This document shows, in pieces, positions 46,412-54,589 of a stretch of 64,000 nucleotides of DNA. The translations under genes were made by a program, and so were the position numbers. The DNA comes from Bradyrhizobium sp. 1(2017). Lineage in GTDB: Bacteria; Pseudomonadota; Alphaproteobacteria; Rhizobiales; Xanthobacteraceae. The stretch lies in assembly GCF_011602485.2 (NCBI RefSeq), contig NZ_CP050022.2, positions 2,748,001-2,812,000 on the forward strand, given 5' to 3'. Each line of letters opens with the position of its first letter. Positions within the stretch are counted from its first letter, which is position 1. The notes under the pieces were generated by a model. The model was not told where the DNA came from and did no database searches. It worked only from the letters and a program-made list of their open reading frames with translations.

Positions 46412-47386
46412 TCAGCGATCCGACGAGCCGGTGACGGTGCGCACGGCCGGGCTCGAGCCGGGCTGCACGCCCGGTCGCGTCTGGCTTGCGCCGGTACGTG
46501 CGCGCTGGCGTTCGCCGTCATGCAGCGAGGACTGATACTTCGCGCGGGTGACGGCGAGCGTCGAGCCGCGCCAGGCTGCCAGCATCACCAGTGCGGAACG
46601 ATCGTCGAGGCGGTCATAGAGCCGTGACAGCCGGTACACGTCGTTCACGGAGGTGCCGATCTCCGGCTTGAAGAACAAGAGGATGCGCTGGAACACCGGA
46701 CTCGGCATATCGAGCGTGCGCGCGGCGACCGCGAGTGCCTCGCCGCCGGCATCGTCGACGATCTGGGCCGCGACGCGCGAGGGGAGGATCAGGCTGTCGC
46801 CGAGCTCGAAGGTGAAGTTCTCGACATCGCGCGCGAGCGCCGCCATCTCCAGGATCTGGATCGCGCGCTTGGCGCGCACGGTCGGAATCTGCGGCGCGGC
46901 CTTCAGGGGTGTCTGCGCCAGATTGTGCAGGATCAGCGCGCGCTCGGAGGCACCGGCGCGGAAGAACATGTCGTGGATCTCGGCGGCGTCCTTCGGCTGC
47001 ATCGCCATGTTCGCGGCCATGCGCTGCTCGGCCTCGGTGGGCGCGCGGGCCGGGGCGGGCGCGGGCGGCGGCGTTGGAATCTCGCGCGCCAGCGGCACCC
47101 TGCGGCCTTCCTGGGTCGCGACCAGCCCGAGCTTCTGGAGGATCGGGATGGGCGTCGACGGATAGGTCGCAAGCCGCGCCTTGACGGCGGCGCGCGTCGC
47201 GTCGTCGACCTGGTCGATCAATCGGGTGGCAAGCTCGACGAATTGCCGCTGTTCGTCGTCGTTGTGGACGCGGGTCTGGACGTAGAGGTCGGTCAGCACA
47301 CGCAGCAGCGTGGGGCGAACATCGACGCCTTCGCGACGGGACAGGGTCATCAACCCGTCGAATCCGGGAAACAGCGACTTGGTCAT
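46412..47386 (-). CDS. DUF2336 domain-containing protein
   Basis: A 324-residue helical protein of the DUF2336 type. The N-terminus (ADLYVQTR-like LTDLYVQTRVHNDDEQRQFV) and central repeats match the family; the middle has a Pro/Ala-rich linker (about 100-120), and the C-terminal tail is basic and low in structure. It lies downstream of a perfect CtrA-type box (47441-47455), which suggests cell-cycle control. No catalytic residues are known. A second family member is at 9295-10395. Confidence 0.8.
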   Translation of the reverse strand: MTKSLFPGFDGLMTLSRREGVDVRPTLLRVLTDLYVQTRVHNDDEQRQFVELATRLIDQVDDATRAAVKARLATYPSTPIPILQKLGLVATQEGRRVPLAREIPTPPPAPAPARAPTEAEQRMAANMAMQPKDAAEIHDMFFRAGASERALILHNLAQTPLKAAPQIPTVRAKRAIQILEMAALARDVENFTFELGDSLILPSRVAAQIVDDAGGEALAVAARTLDMPSPVFQRILLFFKPEIGTSVNDVYRLSRLYDRLDDRSALVMLAAWRGSTLAVTRAKYQSSLHDGERQRARTGASQTRPGVQPGSSPAVRTVTGSSDR

Positions 47387-47641
47387 GGAGAGATACGCGA
47401 CCTGGAAGAGATACTCCCCGGCAACCTATCGCAGGGTCCTTTAAAGCCTCGTTAAGGAAAACGAGGCGTGAAGTTGATCCCTAAAATTAAGGTGTTGTCG
47501 TGCCGCAACGGGACACCGCGCCCGCGCCCGTGCGGCTACGGTCCGGAAGGGGCGTTTACATCCCGTTAACCATGAACTGATCTTAATGCATGCATGTTGC
47601 ATGAATGCGTTCGGTCGCGCGGCAATTGATAGAGAGCTGAT
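47387..47641. promoter_or_regulatory. Divergent region with CtrA-type boxes
   Basis: These 255 bases separate the DUF2336 and small-protein genes. The box TTAA-AGCCTCG-TTAA at 47441-47455 fits the CtrA consensus TTAA-N7-TTAA exactly, 55 bases upstream of the DUF2336 start. A TTAACCAT half-site lies near 47566-47573. A GCATGCATG/GCATGAATGC-type dyad lies just before the small gene. No coding frame was seen. Confidence 0.6.
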
Positions 47642-47830
47642 ATGGGGACCATCATCGAATTTCCGGCCGGTCGCCGGGCAGGCTCGTCGGGGGATGCCAC
47701 GCCGCGCACGGAAACGGGAACGATCGTGATTCTCCCGGTGATCCGTATCGAGCGCGAGGCGGATGAAACCAGCGGCGATCGGGGGCCGGAGCAGGGCACA
47801 GCGCCGGGGCGCCGTCGTCGCCGTCGTTAG
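47642..47830 (+). CDS. Small basic-tailed protein, unknown function
   Basis: A 62-residue protein. It starts MGTIIEFPAGRRA, has TGTIVILPVIRIER in the centre and ends in a run of arginines (RRRRRR). I recall similar short proteins in Bradyrhizobium with the same start and Arg-rich end, which supports a real gene. It begins downstream of the CtrA-box region and 15 bases before the lipoprotein gene. Function unknown; the Arg tail could bind nucleic acid. Confidence 0.6.
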   Translation: MGTIIEFPAGRRAGSSGDATPRTETGTIVILPVIRIEREADETSGDRGPEQGTAPGRRRRRR

Positions 47831-47845
47831 CAACCGGCTTTTGCG

Positions 47846-48607
47846 ATGCCGGAAAACCTCCGCCAGATCCGGCCTTTTATATCGGCCGTCCTGCTCGCGC
47901 TGATGGGTGCGACGCTCGGCGCCTGCAGCGGCGGCGATTTCGGCCGCACCCGCGCCGACATGCGCAGCGACGACATGCATCGCTGGCTGGGCGCGGAGGT
48001 CACCGCCAGCGTCGGCCTGAGGCCCTCGCAATTCCAGCTCACCGACGAAGAACGTCAGCTCCGCGACCTCGCCTATCCCATGATCGAGCCGCCGCTGTCG
48101 CGCCCCGCCTGGAAGAGCGTGTTCGGCGACTACAAGGCAATGCCATCGCCCTGGCGGCAGAAGATCGTGTTCGACCGCACCATGTACGGACGCACGCTGA
48201 TCGACGAGCCACACCGCTCGCATTCCTCGCGCTATGCGCAGCTGATCGAGGACGTGCGCAACGACATCACCCGCTTCGAGCCGTTCTTCGCCTCTGCGAT
48301 CCGCGTCATCGATCTCGACAGGAAGCGCGATGCCAGCATGACGCGCGTCTCTTCCCTCTCGCCGCGGGAGAGGGATGACGCGGTCGCGCGCATGCAGGAG
48401 AACTCGCTGATCGTGCAGTGGGTGCAGCAGTGCCTGGAGCAGCGCGTCTCGTCCTATCGCTGGGCGCTGGAGCGCCTGGTGATCCAGGCCCCCGACGGCA
48501 TGGCCGCCGACGCCGATCGCCTGATCGGCGAGCTCGCCGCCCAGACCGCCAACCCGCCGGTCGCGGGGCAGCCGCCTTACGGCCGGGCGGTCATTTCGAA
48601 GGGCTGA
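47846..48607 (+). CDS. Lipoprotein of unknown function
   Basis: A 253-residue lipoprotein: signal peptide with lipobox LGAC (Cys27), then SGGDFGRTRADMRSDDMHRW. The rest is mostly helical and rich in Arg/Gln. No family is assigned. The segment VSSLSPRERDD (about 168-178) is encoded by a palindrome of the repeat family B type (48353-48375), so part of the protein may be repeat-derived. Its 3' end overlaps the convergent hydrolase gene by 17 bases. It is 15 bases after the small gene at 47642. Confidence 0.72.
   Translation: MPENLRQIRPFISAVLLALMGATLGACSGGDFGRTRADMRSDDMHRWLGAEVTASVGLRPSQFQLTDEERQLRDLAYPMIEPPLSRPAWKSVFGDYKAMPSPWRQKIVFDRTMYGRTLIDEPHRSHSSRYAQLIEDVRNDITRFEPFFASAIRVIDLDRKRDASMTRVSSLSPRERDDAVARMQENSLIVQWVQQCLEQRVSSYRWALERLVIQAPDGMAADADRLIGELAAQTANPPVAGQPPYGRAVISKG
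48353..48375. repeat. Family B-like palindrome inside a coding sequence
   Basis: TCCCTCTC (48353-48360) and GAGAGGGA (48368-48375) are perfect arms inside the lipoprotein gene. The wording resembles the CCTCTCC/GGAGAGG hairpins at 21687-21887 and stays in frame. Confidence 0.5.
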
Positions 48608-49595
48608 CCTGCGGCAACTGCTTCGGCATCGCGCGTTCGAGAAACGCGAACAGCCTGCGCTCGGAGTCCTCGGTGACGTCCTTGCGGAAATGATATTCGA
48701 CGCGTCGGCCGCGAAAATCGATCTTGCTCAAGCCATCGAGCTGCTGGCAATCCCAGCAATGCGTCGCACCGGGATAGAGGTGCCACTCGACGGGCCGAGC
48801 GTCCCGTTTGAGAGCGTCGAGCTTGTCGATGCAGTCCGGCGCGGGCGTCTCGGTGTCCGCATCGCCCATCAGCACGAGAAGAGGTTGTGCGACATCCGAG
48901 TTGACGATGTCGAAGGGCGGTCGTCCGTTCGGCGGCGTCACACGGAAGCAGCCCGGATAGAAGCTGGCGACCGCGGCGAATCCCTTGTCGAACTTCAACG
49001 CGCTGACCGTGTGGGAGCTGGCCGCCATCAATCCGACCATCGCGCCCCAGGAAAAGCCGACCAGCGCGACGCGGTTCTTGTCGACATAGGCTTGCCGGCG
49101 CAGATGCACTGCGGCCTGCATTGCATCTTTTGCGCCGCGAAAAAAGTTCACGCCGTTCTTCGGACCGAAGCAGACGCTCTTGACGTCCCGTGGCCCAAGG
49201 CTGTCGAGGAGCAGGACGACGTAGCCGCGCGTGACGGCTCTGCGCGCCCAGGCCGCGACGGCGGGATTCAGTCCCGCGCACTGGTGCAGGAGCGCGATGG
49301 CCGGGAACGGGCCGGCGCCATCAGGCTTGAGCAGCGCCATGCGGGCTGCGGTAAATTGGTCGATGCTCTCGGCTACATCGGGAAGAACAAGGTCGGACGC
49401 AATTGTTGCTCCGCGGTAGATCGCCTCGGCCTCCCAGACCAGAGGAGTCCATTGCGGCCCGCCCTGCGCGGCGGCCCCGCCGGTACTCCAGTCTGCGAGC
49501 GATCCCGCAACGAGCGCCGCGAGCGCGCCAAAGCGCCATCGCTCCAGGGGCTTCAGGAAGCGGTGCTTGGCGCAGCGGCTAATCCTATTGGGCAT
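48591..49595 (-). CDS. Exported dienelactone hydrolase-like alpha/beta hydrolase
   Basis: A 334-residue alpha/beta hydrolase with a long N-terminal signal region (FGALAALVAGSLADWSTGGA, ending near AAAQG). The nucleophile is Ser in VGFSWGAM; a likely acid is in LLVLMGDADTETP and the His in GATHCWDCQ. A CAGLNP motif near PAIALLHQCAG is typical of the dienelactone hydrolase type. It should hydrolyse an ester or lactone outside the cytoplasm; the substrate is unknown. It is convergent with and overlaps the lipoprotein gene by 17 bases and diverges from the CHAT gene over 91 bases. Confidence 0.85.
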   Translation of the reverse strand: MPNRISRCAKHRFLKPLERWRFGALAALVAGSLADWSTGGAAAQGGPQWTPLVWEAEAIYRGATIASDLVLPDVAESIDQFTAARMALLKPDGAGPFPAIALLHQCAGLNPAVAAWARRAVTRGYVVLLLDSLGPRDVKSVCFGPKNGVNFFRGAKDAMQAAVHLRRQAYVDKNRVALVGFSWGAMVGLMAASSHTVSALKFDKGFAAVASFYPGCFRVTPPNGRPPFDIVNSDVAQPLLVLMGDADTETPAPDCIDKLDALKRDARPVEWHLYPGATHCWDCQQLDGLSKIDFRGRRVEYHFRKDVTEDSERRLFAFLERAMPKQLPQVSPSK

Positions 49596-49686
49596 ATCCC
49601 CGACCCTGATTGGCGCTTGTTCTTCGCCGCTATATCGATAGGATCATCTGGTTGCACCAAGTCATTTTTTTTTAAGGAATTTTGGG

Positions 49687-52600
49687 ATGAGCTCAGATTC
49701 CGGGACTCCATTTGAATCCGCTCCGATTTTTTCACCACCGCGAATGCTGCTGGCATTTGCCTTCCTGCTGGGATCGGCTAGCTCCGCTGCCGCGCTGACC
49801 AAGGAAGCGGCGATTGAAAATTGCCGAATGTCCGTCGGCAAGCCGATCGTACAGGCCTGCATGCGCGCTGGTGGAGGGCACGCCGGCGGCGCCAATCTGG
49901 AAGCTTGCCGCGCTCAAGCCTCTCCCAAGGTCAGGGCCTGCGTGATCGCGGCGCTCAATGCCGCCAACGGCCGCGCCAATGTCGCCGTCGAAATACCGAA
50001 GGAGGCGGCGCCAAAGCTCGATCCGGGCACCGCGCTGCCGAAGGATTTCGTCGCGCCGCCGCGCAACATCTCCGACATCACGGCCATTCTCGACGGCGAG
50101 AAGCCCGATGAGAAGCTGATTGCCGAGCTCAAGGCGGATGCCGATGCCGCACCGACGGGCAAGGAGTCGCGCCAGGATCTCGCTCGATTCTACTTCGATC
50201 GCGCCAATGCGCGCTCGCAGCTCGGCCGGCTCGCCGATTCGATCGCCGACGCCGACAAGGCGGTGGAGGTCGGCCGCGGAGCCGTCAGCCCGAACATGCT
50301 GGGGCGCCTGATGCAGCTGCAGTCGGTGCAGTATTCGCTGGCCGGCGATCCCAAGCGCGCGCTGGAGATCGTGCAAAGACTGTTGCGCGACGCGGCCAAT
50401 ACGCCGGGCGCGAAGGGCTACGTGTTCAATGCCAACCGTGCGATTGCGTCCATCCTGCTGCAGATGGGCGATGTCGCACAGGCCGAAGCCTATCTCCGTC
50501 GCAGCCTGACCGCGATCCAGGAGGCGCGCACCAGCGGGTTTCCGGGATGGCGCACCACCTATCCGAAGGTGGGCCAGAGCTGGGAAGGCGAGATCGAGAT
50601 GTCCCGCGCTCAGATCTTCGAGGCGCGGGGCCAGTTCGCCGAAGCCGAGGCCGCCTATCGCGCCGCCGAGATGCGCAAGCGCGCCGGCAACAAGGGGGTT
50701 CTGGAGCTGCCTAATCCGCCTGCCGAGACGCTGCTGCTCCAGGTTGTCGACGGCAACATCCTGAGCCAGGCGCGCATGAAGGCGCGGCAGGGACGGCTCG
50801 CCGAAGCCGAGGTCGACGCGCGCCGGGCGCTGCTGGCGCGGCTGAGGGACACCGGCAAGTACAATCCGGTGACGCCGCGTTACGTGATGGGGCTGGCCGG
50901 TATTCTCGTCGATCAGGGTCGCTACGCGGAGGCCGAGCAGCTCGGTCGCGTCGCCCTCGACATCAGCAAGACCGTCGGCGTGCCCGACGACTCGCAGCCG
51001 ACCGTGCAGTTGCTGTCGCAGCTCGCCGGAATTCTCAGCCTTCAGCGCAAGAATGCCGAAGCCAACGCCATGTTCGCGCGGATCGACCAGGCGATCGCGA
51101 AGTGGGAGCCGCAGCGCCGCCAGGTCTTCGAGCTCAATCCGTCGCGCATTCTTGCGCTCTACAACTCCGGACAGCTGGACGCCGGCATTGCGGCGGCCGA
51201 GCAGCTCGTCAAGAAGCAGGTCGGGCGCGTCGGCGAAAACCATTTCGATGCGGCCTCCGCGCGCGGCACGTTGGCCGTCGGTCTGATGCGGGCACGGCGC
51301 GATGCCGATGCGATCCGCGAGTTCAAGGCTGCCATCCCGGTCATGATGGCGAGCGCGAACGAGAACGCGGACGATGAGAACACCAGCGTGGTGGCCGCGC
51401 GCAGCCAGCGGCTGCAGACCATTGTCGAGAGCTATCTCGCGCTGCTGGCGCGGGCTGAGGGAACCGGCAGCGGCGTTGGCGAGGAGACCTTCGGCCTCGC
51501 CGATGCCGTCCGCGGCCGTTCGGTGCAGCAGGCGTTGGCCGCTTCGAGCGCGCGCGCGGCGGCAAAGGATCCGGCGCTCGCCGAGCTCGTGCGCAAGGCG
51601 CAGGATCTGACCAAGCAGGTCAACGCCCAGCTCGGCACGCTCAACAATGTGCTCGCGCTTCCGGCGGCGGAACGCGACGAGAAAGCCGTTGCACAAATCC
51701 AGGCCTCGATTGCCGCCTTGCGCGGCCAGAGCGACAAGGCGCGCCAGGAGATCAAGCAGAAATTCCCGATCTACGCCGATCTAGTCTCGCCCAAGCCGCC
51801 GAGCGTGGCCGAGATTCGCGCGACGCTGGCCGACGGCGAGGCCATGTTGTCGTTCTATTTCGGTCAGAACGGCAGCTTCGTCTGGGCCGTGCCGAAGTCG
51901 GGACCGGTGGCGTTCGCCGCCGTCCCGGCGAAGATCGGCGACCTCGAGACCAAGATCCGCAAGCTTCGCGAGGCGCTCGAGCCGCAGGCCGCGATGATTT
52001 CGGACATCCCGCCCTTCGACCTCAAGCTTGGCTACGAGCTCTATGAGCTGCTGCTCAAGCCGGTCGAGAGCGGCTGGAAGCCGGCCAAGAACCTGATCGT
52101 CGTGACCAACGGCGCGCTGGGACTGTTGCCGCTGTCGCTGTTGCCGACGGCGCCGGCAGAGGTGGCCGCGGACGAGGATCCGCTCTTCATCGGCTATCGC
52201 AACGTGCCGTGGCTGGCACGCACGCATGCCGTGTCGACGGTGCCGTCGGCGGCGGCGTTGCGGACGCTGCGGCAGTTGCCGCCGGGCAAGCCCGGCCGCG
52301 GCGACCTCGTCGCCTTCGGCGATCCCTATTTCAATACGGATCAGCAGGCGGAGGCTGAAACGGGCGACGCCAAGGTTGAGGTGGCCGATGCCGGTGGCGG
52401 CAACGTCACGCGCGGCATGCCGCTGAAGCGGCGCAACAGCCCGAAGCTGGAAGGCGTCGACAGCGCCGAGCTCGGCCTCTTGCCCCGCCTGCCCGATACC
52501 GCGGACGAGCTCAAATCGATCGCGCTGGCACTGCAGGCCGATCCCTCGAAAGTGTTGTTCCTCGGCAAGAGCGCGACGGAGAGCGCGGTGAAAACCATGA

Positions 52601-53109
52601 ATCTCTCCGGCTTCAGGATTTTGGCCTTTGCCACCCATGGTCTTGTCCCCGGCGAGCTCAACGGGCTGACGCAGCCGGCGCTGGCGCTGTCGTCGCCGGC
52701 GGTGACGGGCGAGGGCGGTGACGGCCTCCTGACGATGGAAGAGATCCTGGGCCTCAAGCTGGACGCGGACTGGGTCATCCTGTCGGCCTGCAACACCGGT
52801 GCGGGTGCCGGCGCGGGGGCCGAGGCGGCATCCGGGCTCGGCCGCGCGTTCTTCTACGCCGGAACGCGCGCGCTGCTGGTGACGAACTGGTCGGTGCATT
52901 CGCAGTCGGCACGGCAGCTGGTGACCGACCTGTTCAAGCGGCAGGCCGACGATCCGAAGCTGTCGCGCGCCGAAGCGCTGCGCCAGGCGTCGATGGCCCT
53001 GGTTGATGGCCCCGGCTATCTCAACAGCGAAGGCAAGACCGAGTTCGCCTATGCGCATCCGCTGTTCTGGGCGCCATACACGATCATCGGCGATGGCGGC
53101 TTGCGCTGA
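49687..53109 (+). CDS. Exported TPR-CHAT (caspase-like) peptidase
   Basis: A 1140-residue protein. A signal peptide (best read from the internal MLLAFAFLLG, ending near SAAALT, residues 20-37) is followed by two cysteine pairs (C46/C58 and C74/C85), each spaced 11 or 12 apart as in disulfide-stapled helical hairpins. About 145-640 are TPR-like helical repeats (AEAYLRRSLTAIQEA, YAEAEQLGRVALDI). A coiled coil covers about 625-700. The C-terminal CHAT domain (about 830-1140) keeps the dyad His984 (FATHGLVPG) and Cys1035 (LSACNTG). CHAT peptidases are caspase-like; some act in cell death with gasdermins. No gasdermin is seen. It leads a four-gene run and is probably periplasmic. Confidence 0.88.
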   Translation: MSSDSGTPFESAPIFSPPRMLLAFAFLLGSASSAAALTKEAAIENCRMSVGKPIVQACMRAGGGHAGGANLEACRAQASPKVRACVIAALNAANGRANVAVEIPKEAAPKLDPGTALPKDFVAPPRNISDITAILDGEKPDEKLIAELKADADAAPTGKESRQDLARFYFDRANARSQLGRLADSIADADKAVEVGRGAVSPNMLGRLMQLQSVQYSLAGDPKRALEIVQRLLRDAANTPGAKGYVFNANRAIASILLQMGDVAQAEAYLRRSLTAIQEARTSGFPGWRTTYPKVGQSWEGEIEMSRAQIFEARGQFAEAEAAYRAAEMRKRAGNKGVLELPNPPAETLLLQVVDGNILSQARMKARQGRLAEAEVDARRALLARLRDTGKYNPVTPRYVMGLAGILVDQGRYAEAEQLGRVALDISKTVGVPDDSQPTVQLLSQLAGILSLQRKNAEANAMFARIDQAIAKWEPQRRQVFELNPSRILALYNSGQLDAGIAAAEQLVKKQVGRVGENHFDAASARGTLAVGLMRARRDADAIREFKAAIPVMMASANENADDENTSVVAARSQRLQTIVESYLALLARAEGTGSGVGEETFGLADAVRGRSVQQALAASSARAAAKDPALAELVRKAQDLTKQVNAQLGTLNNVLALPAAERDEKAVAQIQASIAALRGQSDKARQEIKQKFPIYADLVSPKPPSVAEIRATLADGEAMLSFYFGQNGSFVWAVPKSGPVAFAAVPAKIGDLETKIRKLREALEPQAAMISDIPPFDLKLGYELYELLLKPVESGWKPAKNLIVVTNGALGLLPLSLLPTAPAEVAADEDPLFIGYRNVPWLARTHAVSTVPSAAALRTLRQLPPGKPGRGDLVAFGDPYFNTDQQAEAETGDAKVEVADAGGGNVTRGMPLKRRNSPKLEGVDSAELGLLPRLPDTADELKSIALALQADPSKVLFLGKSATESAVKTMNLSGFRILAFATHGLVPGELNGLTQPALALSSPAVTGEGGDGLLTMEEILGLKLDADWVILSACNTGAGAGAGAEAASGLGRAFFYAGTRALLVTNWSVHSQSARQLVTDLFKRQADDPKLSRAEALRQASMALVDGPGYLNSEGKTEFAYAHPLFWAPYTIIGDGGLR

Positions 53110-53139
53110 CGGACAGTCGAGGGGAAGGGGGGACGGAAA

Positions 53140-53583
53140 ATGAAGCGGAATGTCTTGGTGGGTCTCGTGGCCGCAAGTTTGTGGTTCGCGGGACCATCGC
53201 GCGCCGTGCCATTGATCACGGAAGAGGAGGCCAGGCTGCCGCCTCCGAAGGGCGCGGTCGCCGTCGACCAGCGCGGCATCATGCGCGGCCCCAAGGTCGA
53301 GTTCGTCTCGCCGGGCGCCTCGGCGAGTTCGCCTCTGCCGCTGGTCCTGAAATTCCAGTCCTATGGCGGGGCGAAGATCGATCTGGACTCGGTCAGGATG
53401 ATCTTCCTCCGGACGCCGAATGTCGACCTGACATCGCGCGTCAAACCCTTCGTGAAGGCCGATGGCATCAACATGCAGGACGCGGAGCTGCCGCCCGGCG
53501 AATACACGGTGCGCGTCGACATCAAGGACAGTGATGGCCGGTCGGGCACGGCCATCTTTACGCTGAAGGTCGCGCCCAAGTGA
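53140..53583 (+). CDS. Small exported beta-rich protein in the CHAT operon
   Basis: A 147-residue protein with a clear signal peptide (ending near PSRAVP) and a strong GGGGGA-type ribosome site. The mature part has the acidic ITEEEARLPPPKG then a beta-rich domain ending PPGEYTVRVDIKDSDGRSGT, resembling an Ig-like or carboxypeptidase-regulatory-like fold. No cysteines occur in the mature protein. It lies 30 bases after the CHAT gene and overlaps the next gene by four bases (GTGA). A role as partner, substrate or inhibitor of the CHAT peptidase is possible; nothing in the sequence decides this. It was not recognised as a known family. Confidence 0.78.
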   Translation: MKRNVLVGLVAASLWFAGPSRAVPLITEEEARLPPPKGAVAVDQRGIMRGPKVEFVSPGASASSPLPLVLKFQSYGGAKIDLDSVRMIFLRTPNVDLTSRVKPFVKADGINMQDAELPPGEYTVRVDIKDSDGRSGTAIFTLKVAPK

Positions 53584-53777
53584 CGTGCCCTTACTGCCGG
53601 TCCGGGACTGCTGAGGGTGCGCTGGTTTGTGCGTCTTGCGGGCGTGACATCGCCGTTCCCGCAACGCTGATTGCGGAGCGCGACGATCTCCTGCGCAAGC
53701 GTGAGGCGCTGCGGGATGAACTGCGGCGGGCCAGAGACGAGGTCGAAGCCATCATGATGCGAAGGAAGTCGCGCTAG
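53580..53777 (+). CDS. Small zinc-ribbon coiled-coil protein
   Basis: A 65-residue protein starting at GTG. A zinc ribbon (CPYC at 3-6 and CASC at 17-20) is followed by a charged helix (ERDDLLRKREALRDELRRAR) likely to be a coiled coil. It has no signal peptide, so it is cytoplasmic. The start overlaps the previous stop by four bases, and the next gene starts 2 bases after its stop. Its ribbon has the same Cys spacing as the ribbon of the following gene, suggesting duplication or pairing. Function unknown. Confidence 0.78.
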   Translation: MTCPYCRSGTAEGALVCASCGRDIAVPATLIAERDDLLRKREALRDELRRARDEVEAIMMRRKSR

Positions 53778-53779
53778 CG

Positions 53780-54544
53780 ATGGAATGTCCGTTCTGTGCC
53801 GAGACGATCAAGGACGAGGCCATCGCTTGCAAGCATTGCTCGCGGGATTTGCGCGTCGTGCGGCCGACACTTCTCGAGATTGACGAGATCGTCGCCGATC
53901 TGGACAAGCTCAGGCGCGATCTCGATCGCGTCAATGTCCGCCTCGAGCGCTACAACAATCCGCTGCGCTATTACGCAACGCATGCGGTGCTCTACGTTGC
54001 CATCCCATCCTTGTTGCTGGTGATCGCGCATGTGCTCGTGACCATCACCTTCAACGTGTCCTCGATTCCGCTTCGAATTGCATCGATCCTCATCCCGCTG
54101 CTGTTCGGGTTCTTGGCCTATCCGCTGCATCGGGTCTCCGCCCTGACGGCATTGGTGCTGGCGTTCCTGACGGCCAGCGTCAGCATCCTGGCGATGCTGA
54201 CGGTGACCGGGATCCACGATCACGTGCCGATCCTGCCGACGGTCTGGATCGAATGGCGTGAGGTGCTCGAATTCGGCGCGAGCATCCTGCTCGCCTTCGT
54301 CTCCGGAAACATTTTCAGCGTCGTGATCTTCCAGATCCTGCCGCGGGTGCTGAGCCAGGGCGGCAAGCCAAATGCGTTCGCCTTCCGCGTGGCGCGCTTG
54401 CTGGGGCAGCATGTCGGCGACGAACAGCTGCGCCGCCGCGCCCGCTTGATCCAGGACTTGATGCAGACCGTCGGGCCGCTCGCAGGCGTCGCCGCAACCG
54501 CCGTCGGCTCGATCTACGCGGGATTGAAGGGGATGCTCGGGTAA
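53780..54544 (+). CDS. Zinc-ribbon multi-pass membrane protein
   Basis: A 254-residue protein. The N-terminal zinc ribbon (CPFC at 3-6, CKHC at 17-20) is followed by a coiled coil (about 30-58, EIVADLDKLRRDLDRVNVRL) and about four membrane helices (67-90, 96-116, 120-142, 163-187). A basic C-terminal region follows, with a possible short hydrophobic stretch near 230-250. It thus carries a cytoplasmic ribbon on a membrane anchor. It begins 2 bases after the preceding ribbon gene, with GAAGGAAG as ribosome site, and is the last gene of the CHAT operon. No family name is recognised. Confidence 0.8.
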   Translation: MECPFCAETIKDEAIACKHCSRDLRVVRPTLLEIDEIVADLDKLRRDLDRVNVRLERYNNPLRYYATHAVLYVAIPSLLLVIAHVLVTITFNVSSIPLRIASILIPLLFGFLAYPLHRVSALTALVLAFLTASVSILAMLTVTGIHDHVPILPTVWIEWREVLEFGASILLAFVSGNIFSVVIFQILPRVLSQGGKPNAFAFRVARLLGQHVGDEQLRRRARLIQDLMQTVGPLAGVAATAVGSIYAGLKGMLG

Positions 54545-54589
54545 CGATGTCTGGCGCGGCCCCCGAGCGGGCAGGCACGCGCGCGTTTG

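Noticed and set aside
49687..53109. CHAT protein as a Csx29-type CRISPR effector
   Set aside because: No CRISPR array or Cas7-11 gene is in the window, and the protein has a signal peptide.
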